Assembly: GCA_937924805.1 (NCBI GenBank)
Contig: CALDTZ010000027.1
Location: forward strand, 19,728-83,727
Direction of reading: 5' to 3'
DNA length: 64,000 nucleotides
Source: an uncultured Saprospiraceae bacterium
Lineage (GTDB): Bacteria; Bacteroidota; Bacteroidia; Chitinophagales; Saprospiraceae
In this document: in pieces, positions 8,721 through 17,600 of the stretch
Numbering within the stretch: the first letter of the stretch is position 1
Layout: each line of letters starts with the position of its first letter
Position numbers and translations under genes: made by a program
The notes under the pieces: model-generated
Databases searched by the model: none
What the model was told of the DNA's origin: nothing
What the model saw: only the letters and a program-made list of their open reading frames with translations

Positions 8721-8851
8721 AAAAAAGCGAATTACCATTTAAAGTTTGCCAAGTCTGCAAAAAACCATTCAACTGGAGAAAAAAATGGGCAAAAAACTGG
8801 GACGATGTAAAGTATTGTAGTGAACGTTGTCGTCGAAATAAAAACAAATGA
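8717..8851 (+). CDS. DUF2256-family four-cysteine protein (44 residues)
   Basis: Very short gene that is easy to miss. Codons from ATG 8717 to TGA 8849-8851 give a 44-residue protein with a CxxC ([10 protein letters not shown]), an aromatic/basic centre ([16 protein letters not shown]) and a CxxxC (CSERC), ending in a basic tail. This fits the DUF2256 family, whose four cysteines probably bind zinc. Both ends overlap neighbours by ATGA: the upstream flavin reductase-like stop and the downstream PF04244 gene start. Such double coupling argues strongly that it is translated. DUF2256 proteins are known to me as frequent companions of PF04244 photolyase-related proteins, but no function is established. 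Confidence 0.85.
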   Translation: MKKSELPFKVCQVCKKPFNWRKKWAKNWDDVKYCSERCRRNKNK

Positions 8852-10338
8852 GTTATTCTATAAATATCATATTTCCACATCAATTATTTCAAGAAAGCCC
8901 ACTTCTAGAAAATGGGCATAAAGTATATTTGATTGAAGAATATTTATACTTTTCCCAGTATAAATTCCACAAACAAAAAATCGCTTTCCATAGAGCTTCT
9001 ATGAAGTATTATCAAGGATTCCTTGAAAATAAAGGCATTCGTGTCGAATACATTGATGCTCAAGACAAAAGATCAGATATTCGTATTTTCAATCAAGAAA
9101 TTAGAAAGAAAAAAATTACGTCGATCTACTATATAGACCCCGTAGATAATTGGCTTTCTAAAAGATTAAATAAATCATGCCTAGAGATTGAAACCTATGA
9201 ATTGCCCACTCAGCAATTTATAAACTCAAATGAATCCTTACTACCTTTTTTTCGAAAGGATAAAAAATCTTATTTCCAAACGACCTTTTACAAGCAGCAA
9301 CGTAAAAAACTAGACATCTTACTCAATGAAGACGGCAGTCCTTCAGGAGGAAAATGGACATATGATATTGAGAACAGAAAAAAATATCCAAAAGGTAAAA
9401 CTCCTCCCTCGATCCATATGCCCGAGCAATCAGCTTATTGGAAGGAAGCAAACACCTATGTACAAACCCACTTTGATAGTAACCCGGGGTTATTGACCGA
9501 ATACCCAATTTATCCAATGACACATAGTGAAGCGAATCAATGGTTTATACAATTCTTGGATTTTAGGTTTCATGATTTTGGAACTTATGAAGATGCGATC
9601 GTAAAACATCAATCTATTTTACATCATAGTGTTTTATCACCGTTGCTGAATAGTGGTTTATTGATGCCCGAGAAAGTGGTCTCAAAAAGTCTTGCCTATT
9701 CTCAGGAAGCCAATATTCCAATCAATTCCACAGAAGGATTTATTAGACAAATCATTGGCTGGAGAGAATTTATTCGGGGGATGTATCAATGCAAAGGGTC
9801 TTTTTCAAGAACCGCGAATTTTTGGAATTTTTCTCGCCCAATACCTCCTTCTTTTTACAATGGCACAACTGGGATAGCTCCAGTAGATGAAACCATAAAA
9901 ATGGTCTTAAAGACTGGTTATTGTCATCATATCGAACGATTAATGATCCTTGGTAATTTTATGCTGTTGTGTGAATTTAATCCAGACGAAGTCTACCAAT
10001 GGTTTATGGAGTTATTTATTGATGCTTATGATTGGGTAATGGTACCAAATGTCTATGGAATGAGCCAATTTGCGGATGGTGGCACCTTTGCAACTAAACC
10101 ATACATAGGAGGCTCCAATTACATTAAAAAAATGAGTAATTATCCTTCAGGTAAATGGACCGAAATCTGGGATGGGTTATTCTGGCGTTTTATATCAAAT
10201 CATGCTTCTTTTTTTAAATCTAACCCAAGAACTTCCATGATGCATCACACACTTAATCGGATGTCTGATGAAAAACGAAATTTACATTTAAAAAACGCAA
10301 ATAATTTTTTACAAAAACTAGAATCAGCATCTACTTAA
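8848..10338 (+). CDS. photolyase-related protein (PF04244 / FeS-BCP lineage) without Fe-S cysteines
   Basis: 496-residue FAD protein of the deoxyribodipyrimidine photolyase-related family, whose studied members (Agrobacterium PhrB, Rhodobacter CryB) act as (6-4) photolyases or cryptochromes. Visible motifs: IIFPHQLF at the start, [45 protein letters not shown], the double His in [10 protein letters not shown], and the long [19 protein letters not shown] signature. In PhrB four cysteines hold a 4Fe-4S cluster; here the region after KMSNY reads [14 protein letters not shown] and has no cysteine, and the upstream cysteine position is also not Cys. The protein thus appears cluster-free. It starts by ATGA overlap with the DUF2256 gene and ends the cluster. 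Confidence 0.87.
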   Translation: MSYSINIIFPHQLFQESPLLENGHKVYLIEEYLYFSQYKFHKQKIAFHRASMKYYQGFLENKGIRVEYIDAQDKRSDIRIFNQEIRKKKITSIYYIDPVDNWLSKRLNKSCLEIETYELPTQQFINSNESLLPFFRKDKKSYFQTTFYKQQRKKLDILLNEDGSPSGGKWTYDIENRKKYPKGKTPPSIHMPEQSAYWKEANTYVQTHFDSNPGLLTEYPIYPMTHSEANQWFIQFLDFRFHDFGTYEDAIVKHQSILHHSVLSPLLNSGLLMPEKVVSKSLAYSQEANIPINSTEGFIRQIIGWREFIRGMYQCKGSFSRTANFWNFSRPIPPSFYNGTTGIAPVDETIKMVLKTGYCHHIERLMILGNFMLLCEFNPDEVYQWFMELFIDAYDWVMVPNVYGMSQFADGGTFATKPYIGGSNYIKKMSNYPSGKWTEIWDGLFWRFISNHASFFKSNPRTSMMHHTLNRMSDEKRNLHLKNANNFLQKLESAST

Positions 10339-10444
10339 TGATAAATTAGTTTTGATTGTTTGATTCAATTTAGAAGACTAACTTTCATTTTTTATTGATA
10401 GTTACTTCATAAAAGTTCTGCGTTTTATTTATATTAGGAACAAG

Positions 10445-13400
10445 ATGCTATCGACAATTAGACCTATTTTTATCCTTACATTTTTTTGCGTTCATTTAGC
10501 TGCTGTAGGGCAAGAATGCGAAAATCTAGAAGTAAGCATCCAAAACGACACGACGCTTTGTAGTCCAGGCTGCGTAGATCTTAATGGGCAAGTTACTGGC
10601 GATTATCTTTTTTTTAGGTGGAGTGATCCTACTGGGTATATTAATTACTTTGACCTTAACCCTTGTATTGATGTAAGCGGGCCTAATCTTTTCACCTTAG
10701 AAGTCGCTCAATTGAATTCAACTAATTTAATTGATAATGGTCATTTTGAAGGAGGAAATGCAAGTTTTACCTCCGATTACGGATATGTTGATCTGAGTTC
10801 CGCTGGATGCCCACTTCCAGTTATTCTTTGTGATGGAAATTATAGTGTGACAGATAATCCAAATCCATTGAATCCTTCTTTTATAGATTGTGATGATGTA
10901 ACCTTAGGTCCAGGCAATATGGCTGTTTTCAATGGGGCCAGTTCACCTCAAAACATTTGGTGCCAAAATATTACAGTCAATCCAAATAAACCACATATTA
11001 TAAGTTCATTTGCAACCTCTTTTGGTTTTCCGTTTCCTAGATTACAATACACGATTGATGGAACACCCATTGGAAATGAATTTACTGTATTTACGACAGG
11101 ATGCAATTGGTTTCCACTTAATTTAGAATGGAATAGTGGCGCTAATACAAATGTGGAAATTTGTATTCAAAATAATGAAGTTTCTTCTAGTGGAAATGAT
11201 TTCGCCCTTGATGACATTGGTTTTTATGAACTGTGTATTGATAGTAAAAGTTTTTCTGTTGATATCGGCTCGCCATCCGTTTTTATTGATGAAAGCCAAA
11301 CATTGATAAATTGCACCAATCCTGAAATTGAACTTTCTTCCATTGTCCTACCAATCACGTCGACAGTTGATTATGAATGGTCAACACAGGATGGAACGAT
11401 TATATCATCAATCGATGAAAGCAATATTATCATTGGAGATGGCGGTGAATATATGATATCTGTTATTGACGAAAACGGGTGTAGTGATGTAACCTTCATC
11501 TCTATCGATGTAGATACTATCAAACCTATGATTGCCCCATTAAACTTTGACACTCTAACGTGTACATTAGATTCTACGATGCTATCGATTGAAGCGATAA
11601 ACAATGTCAGTTATAGTTGGTATAATAGCCTTGGCCAGATTTCGAATCAAACGTCCAATTCAATCGAAGTAGATACTTCTGATCTATTTTATATTCTTGT
11701 AACTGGTACGAATGGTTGTATTGATTCTTTTGCATTTGATGTAAAAGAGAATAAACAAAATCCCAATATCGATTTGATTGGTATCGATACGCTAACATGC
11801 TTGGACACTCAATTAATCCTAACCGTTGTATCTGATAGTATGATTACTGGATATTATTGGAACACTGGAGATTCACTTAGCCAACAAATTATTACTGAAT
11901 CAGGTGTTTATGAAGTGACAATCACCTCCAACAATGGCTGCCAAGCTAATGAATCTTTTGAAATCTTCAAAGATCAAGATAAACCTTCTATTTCCATTAT
12001 CAATGATAGTTTATTGACTTGTTTAGTCGATTCCATTGAAGTCATGACAAATGTGGATTCATCCATTGCCGACATTCAATGGAGCCAAACCGATACTCAA
12101 ATTAATACTGTTATTTATAATCCTGGCGAATATTTTGTAACGGTAACAGGATTAAATGGATGCACCCAGATTGATAGCATTACAATTCTTGAAGATAAGA
12201 CCAAGCCAAATATAAATATCGAAGGTGTACAAATACTAACCTGCTTAGATACTTCAATTACAGTAGTTGCAAGTTCCACTTTTGAAAATGTAGTTTTTGA
12301 TTGGAACGGAGGAAATATAAATGATAGCATATCAATAAATAATCCAGGACTTTACACCTTGGTTGCTACAGCTCCTAATGGATGCAAAAGAGATTCATTT
12401 ATCGAGATAAACCAACAAACAGATGCACCAGGTATCATTTCTATGTCAAATGGGGATTTAAACTGTAAAGAAAAAGAAACTAAGATATGGGTTGAATCGG
12501 ACACACCCAATGCACAGTATCTATGGAACAACCTTGTTGAAGATTCTGTTTTTATTGCAAATCAACAAGGTCAATATACGGTTCAAGTTATAAGTCCTGA
12601 GGGGTGCATTTCTTTTGATACTGTCATTATCAACTATGATTCTATTTATATTGACATTATGCTTGAAAATGGGATGTTGAATTGCTTTACCCCCCAGTAT
12701 GATTATAATCCATTGGAGTCCATAAATTATGATAGTGTCTATTGGACGTTACCAGATATGACCATATCAGAATTAGCAACCGTTGAAATATCCAATGCAG
12801 GGTCTTATTATGTATCTTTCCTTGATTCCTTAGGATGTATTCACAATGATTCACTTGAAATAACAATCGATACGATCTCTCCTACATTTACATATTCCGT
12901 AGATACCATTCGATGTAATAATGATGGTGAAATACAATTGTTTGATGTTGATCAATATGAAATTGAATGGATTGTAGGTGATATTTCTATTTCAGAACAA
13001 TCATCTTTTGAAACAGACACAGCTGTCAATGTACAACTTCAATTAACGGGTATTAATGGCTGTATCACGGTAGATACTATATCAATCCCAAACCTGAGTA
13101 CTACCCCCATGTACTCAATACAAACCAATGATATTACATGTAAAAACACTTCGGGTTCAATCGAAATTGAAGGCGACAATGCACTCATGATTGATTGGGA
13201 AGGAGATGATTTTATGATTATTGATTCTTTGTCAATGACAACAAGCTCCCCAGGAAATTATTACATTACCGTTACAGACGATCATTTATGCACTAGTTTT
13301 GATACCTTGTCAATTTCTATTGATACAATAGCTCCTATGCTAGTATATAATTTTAACAATATTACTTGCATGGAACCGAATGCAACCCTCGAAATAGCAC

Positions 13401-14590
13401 TCATCGATCCTTCTGTCAGTTACTATTGGATAAACGGAATAGATACGATACTAAATACTCAGATTGTTACTATGGATCCTGGAACCTATACAGCCTTGGT
13501 TCAAAATGAGGCAAATGGATGTATAACAAGCGAAGAGATAATTGTAGAAATAGATACTACTTCTCCTGAAATCCAACTAAATGCAAGCAGTTTCAACTGT
13601 TTTAATGATTCTGCTTTTATCTCACTTATGACACAAAATGAAAATGTACAAATTGATTGGTTTCATCAAAATACTTGGATCAATGATTCGAAAGATTCAA
13701 TAATAGTTGGGCTACCTGGAATTTACACAGTAAACGCTGTTGATACACTTAATGGCTGCACCTCAGACCAAAACATACAAATTGATACATATATACCTTT
13801 ATCTTTCGAATTTTCGATTGTTCAACCTACATGTATTGATACATTAGGTCAAATTTCAATTTTATCGATAGAAGGCGGTATCGGTGATTATAAATGGTCG
13901 TTAGATGGAGGGATAACCATTGAACCCAATAATATCGTACAATCTCTACTACCAGGCGTGTATTCAATTTGGATTTCGGACGCCGAAGAATGTGTAATAA
14001 TCCAAGAAGTAGAAATCTTTGAAGTAGAAGGACTCAACTTATCTATACTTGAAGAATTATTTATAAGCCCCAATGAGCAAATTGAAGTAAACCCCGTAAT
14101 CAATGGGAATGAGATTCTGAATATTGAATGGTTCCCATCAGACATACTAAGCTGTTCAGATTGTTGGAATCCTTCCTATCTTTTTAATCAAGATACGATC
14201 TTAACTATAACAATAACAGATATTAATGGATGCATGGATAGTGCCATTGTAAACATTTTTATTGAAGAAGAAGAAGAAGAAGAAGCCGATCAGGATATTT
14301 TTATACCCAATATATTCTCTCCTTCAAATGGAGAAAATGGTAATCAAACATTTAACCTATTCACAAGCGCATCGAATAATGTAACCATTGATTATTTATC
14401 AATCTATGACCGATGGGGAAACCTTGTATTTCATCAAAAAGACTACCTCTCAAATGATCCTTCTCTAGGGTGGGATGGCAAATATAATGGCCAAGATGCA
14501 AATCAAGGGGTTTATGTTTATTCTTGCAAAATAACATTCATGGATGGAAGTGAAAAGATATTTATCGGTGATATATTACTTGTTAAATAA
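10445..14590 (+). CDS. large T9SS type B cargo protein with tandem Ig/PKD-like repeats
   Basis: 1381-residue secreted surface protein. It has an N-terminal Sec signal peptide (about residues 1-23, ending in AVGQ), then a carbohydrate-binding-like module (about 95-270, with NGHFEGG and FALDDIGFYE), then about eleven degenerate repeats of 80-90 residues with the recurring pattern D-TLTC ... W ... G-Y-V ... NGC ending near residue 1265. The last 95 residues form the gliding-motility-associated sorting domain used by T9SS type B cargo: IPNIFSPSNG, YDRWGNLVF, WDGKYNGQ and GVYVYSCKI. A run of seven Glu encoded by GAA repeats links repeats and sorting domain. Regularly spaced cysteines suggest disulfides. 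Probably an adhesin or matrix protein. It converges on the next gene across a terminator. Confidence 0.88.
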   Translation: MLSTIRPIFILTFFCVHLAAVGQECENLEVSIQNDTTLCSPGCVDLNGQVTGDYLFFRWSDPTGYINYFDLNPCIDVSGPNLFTLEVAQLNSTNLIDNGHFEGGNASFTSDYGYVDLSSAGCPLPVILCDGNYSVTDNPNPLNPSFIDCDDVTLGPGNMAVFNGASSPQNIWCQNITVNPNKPHIISSFATSFGFPFPRLQYTIDGTPIGNEFTVFTTGCNWFPLNLEWNSGANTNVEICIQNNEVSSSGNDFALDDIGFYELCIDSKSFSVDIGSPSVFIDESQTLINCTNPEIELSSIVLPITSTVDYEWSTQDGTIISSIDESNIIIGDGGEYMISVIDENGCSDVTFISIDVDTIKPMIAPLNFDTLTCTLDSTMLSIEAINNVSYSWYNSLGQISNQTSNSIEVDTSDLFYILVTGTNGCIDSFAFDVKENKQNPNIDLIGIDTLTCLDTQLILTVVSDSMITGYYWNTGDSLSQQIITESGVYEVTITSNNGCQANESFEIFKDQDKPSISIINDSLLTCLVDSIEVMTNVDSSIADIQWSQTDTQINTVIYNPGEYFVTVTGLNGCTQIDSITILEDKTKPNINIEGVQILTCLDTSITVVASSTFENVVFDWNGGNINDSISINNPGLYTLVATAPNGCKRDSFIEINQQTDAPGIISMSNGDLNCKEKETKIWVESDTPNAQYLWNNLVEDSVFIANQQGQYTVQVISPEGCISFDTVIINYDSIYIDIMLENGMLNCFTPQYDYNPLESINYDSVYWTLPDMTISELATVEISNAGSYYVSFLDSLGCIHNDSLEITIDTISPTFTYSVDTIRCNNDGEIQLFDVDQYEIEWIVGDISISEQSSFETDTAVNVQLQLTGINGCITVDTISIPNLSTTPMYSIQTNDITCKNTSGSIEIEGDNALMIDWEGDDFMIIDSLSMTTSSPGNYYITVTDDHLCTSFDTLSISIDTIAPMLVYNFNNITCMEPNATLEIALIDPSVSYYWINGIDTILNTQIVTMDPGTYTALVQNEANGCITSEEIIVEIDTTSPEIQLNASSFNCFNDSAFISLMTQNENVQIDWFHQNTWINDSKDSIIVGLPGIYTVNAVDTLNGCTSDQNIQIDTYIPLSFEFSIVQPTCIDTLGQISILSIEGGIGDYKWSLDGGITIEPNNIVQSLLPGVYSIWISDAEECVIIQEVEIFEVEGLNLSILEELFISPNEQIEVNPVINGNEILNIEWFPSDILSCSDCWNPSYLFNQDTILTITITDINGCMDSAIVNIFIEEEEEEEADQDIFIPNIFSPSNGENGNQTFNLFTSASNNVTIDYLSIYDRWGNLVFHQKDYLSNDPSLGWDGKYNGQDANQGVYVYSCKITFMDGSEKIFIGDILLVK
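14264..14284 (+). repeat. (GAA)7 trinucleotide repeat
   Basis: Seven exact GAA units encode a Glu run just before the T9SS sorting domain of the 1381-residue protein. Changes in copy number would alter linker length without shifting the frame. Confidence 0.9.
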
Positions 14591-14605
14591 GACTACCCTT
14601 ACTTT

Positions 14606-14643
14606 CAAAAAAAGCGGAAATCATCATGTTGACAATTTCCGCT
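14606..14643 (-). terminator. intrinsic terminator of the 1929-residue protein gene
   Basis: Arms AGCGGAAAT (14613-14621) and ATTTCCGCT (14635-14643) pair perfectly over nine bases around a 13-base loop. Read on the minus strand, the hairpin is followed by a run of seven T, so it should end the leftward transcript of the gene at 14667-20456. It lies in the gap between two convergent genes. Confidence 0.75.
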
Positions 14644-14666
14644 ACCAATTTTAGAGGTAATATATT

Positions 14667-17600
14667 TTACTTGTTCACTTTCACAAACTTTTTCGTCTTG
14701 TAAATTCCTTCTGAAGTAAGCCTTACGGTATAAGGTCCTTCCTCTAAGGTAGAAATATCAAGATTATAGTATGGCACTGTTTGTTGACTTACTTGTGTTT
14801 TCATCATTAAATTTCCTAACATATTAAAGACTTGAATTTCAATACTTGCACTTGGAAGTTCTTTAATATCTAGCATAATTGAATTTTCTGCTGGATTTGG
14901 AAATACATCATATTCAATCATATTACTTTGAGTAATACCAAATCCTATGCATGAAGGCCCCATGTCTACTCGATTGACCGTAATGTAATTTGAAGAAACC
15001 ATCGCACATGCGTCTGATAAAGATGCAGTCGTTATATCATCACCAATTACGGCAATAAAGTCCCCAACATAAGTTACACCCCACACTCTACATTCCCCCG
15101 TGGGTGCGTTTTCAAAATCTGCACTTGTTCCTCCAGGTAAACCTATGATTATATTATTTTCATCTGTAATAACCCATTGGTATGGATTTGCCGTACTATT
15201 TGTAAAAAAAGGTAATACATCGGGTGCTCCATCTCCTACGCAAACTTCAAGTTCTGTTACACCTTCTGAAGAATACACTTCACCTGCATTTAACTTATTT
15301 GAACATTCCGAAGTGATCACAATGTCATCCAAATCCCATGCTGTAGCTGGACCTTGTGCACCAATCAAACAATACCCAAGCAACTCAAAAGAGAAAACAG
15401 CTTGTTCTGTTGTCGTAAAGTCAGGGTTATCACTAAAGTCAAAAGCTTCTTGTGACCATTCAAAAGAAGTCGGGTTATTATCTTGTCTAAATATTTCTAC
15501 ACCATCTTTTAAAACTCTAATCGCATATTTTGTCGGATAGTTATTAGGACCAGAACTTCCATTTATCCAAGAAAATTCTTCGGGTGCTTTTTCGAAAAAT
15601 TCTATTCCACTTAGGTTTGCCATTCCACTTAATCCTGGAGTAACCAAAACATCAATTTTAACTGGATAATCTGTATTCGGATCATAGGCACAACTATTAT
15701 ATGAACTTACGCACATCGCTGTTGATTGTTGCACGCCTTCTGTACACGAATGCTTATTTACCGTTGGATTATCTCTATATAAATGACCTCCAAAAACCTC
15801 TAGTGTTGCACAGCCTGCTGAATTATCAATGGTGGCTGTAAATTCTTCATAACTGCAATCTTGACTCGTTTCAATATCTGCTTCACAATTTTCCATATTG
15901 AAAAACAATCGAGACTCACCTTCCCCTTCAACATCTAATTTTGTAATTACGATAGGATTTGAAAAATCGTAACATCCAGTTATAGTTCCAATATTTCTTC
16001 CAATATCAAAATTTACAATCCCGTCTTCATAACTAATATGATAAATTACACAAACACCAAACCCAGTGTCTTCAAAATCAAAAGTGGACGTTTCACTAAT
16101 TGTTAATATATCTCCATCTGTATCTGTGATAATCCAACTCGAATTAGCTCCAAAATTTCCATTTACTGAAGCGGTTAAAAGATCTGCTAAGCAGTCTCCA
16201 ACACACACATTCGCTGCATCAGTACCATCTTCTAAAGAAATATTTCCACCTTCATCCATGAATCGATTTACGGTTATTGCATTTGACAAGTTATAGCACC
16301 CAATTAAATCAGTTGCCTGCCCACCGACCGTAAGTCCAGCTAAACCTTCTTCATAACTCACATGCCATATTAAACAAACACCCGCTCCTGCATTTTCCAA
16401 ATTAAATGGTGGGCCAGAAGGAATTTCTAAGATATTACCTGAAGCGTCAGTAATAAACCACGAAGAAAAGCTACCTTCTTCATTTTCCAAATCAACATTT
16501 ATGAGATCATCAATATCATCACCGACGCAAATAGTCAAAGGACTATTTGAGGTAATTGATCCACCGTTAACTGAATTTCTTGTAACCATTAAAGCATTTG
16601 AAAGTGCGTAACATCCTTCAATATTGTTAATATTTGAACCAATGATAACGTTCGAAGTCGTCGATGTCATACTCAAATGATAGATCAGACATATTCCACC
16701 ACCTGCATTCTCAAAATTAAATGGAGGGGCAAGCGGCATATCTAAAATTGTTCCATCCATACTGGTAATTAACCAAGCCGAAGATTCACCTTCATCACCA
16801 GATACATTAACATTAATCAAATCATCTAATCCATCACCTACACAAAGTTCCAAATTATCCGATGAAACAATCATGCCCCCATCCGCATCTATTCGCGTTA
16901 TCGCGATCGAATTTGACAAATCAAAACACCCCGTTAGATTCGCTACATTTTCTCCAAGATCTAAACCTACAATACCAGATTCAAATCCAATGTATCGAAC
17001 GTAACAAACCCCTGGTTCAGCACCAGAAAAATCAATCTCAGGGCTATCTTGAATATTTAATAGTATTCCTGACTCATCGGTTACCGTCCATGCTCGATTT
17101 GAACCATCCGCATTTAAAACAGAAAATAAGATTGTATTATCTTCATCGACCAAACATATTGTAGTTGGATCATTGGTTTCAATGATTCCTCCATCTACAT
17201 TGGTTCGAATAATTTCTATCGGTGTCGAAATACTAAAACATCCCTCTAGATCATCTATATTTTCTCCAATTTCATTCCCGTTTAGTAATCCATTATAGCT
17301 TACATAAGAAATATAACAAGTACCTTCTCCAGCTCCATTAAAGTCAATCACACCATCCGCTGACATATTTAAAATCGTTCCAGTATCATCTGTAATTAAA
17401 TACGTATGACCTTCTCCTATTGCCTCTGACACATTTACTGTTACGATTGTATTACTCCCATTTCCAAAGCAAATATCTGTTGGATCCGTTGTTGAAATAG
17501 AACCACTGCTAACTTCATTTCTAGTTACAGTAATAGCATTTGATAGTGCAAAACAACCTTGTAGATCTCCTGCATTTAACCCAACTTCAGCACCTTCAAG

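Noticed and set aside
10081..10093. TGGCAC...TTGCA inside the PF04244 gene
   Set aside because: The spacing between the two elements is too short for sigma-54, and the site is within coding sequence.
10347..10354. TAGTTTTG as a promoter box for the 1381-residue protein
   Set aside because: It fits TAnnTTTG but lies about 90 bases from the start with no upstream TTG; it may be chance in AT-rich DNA.
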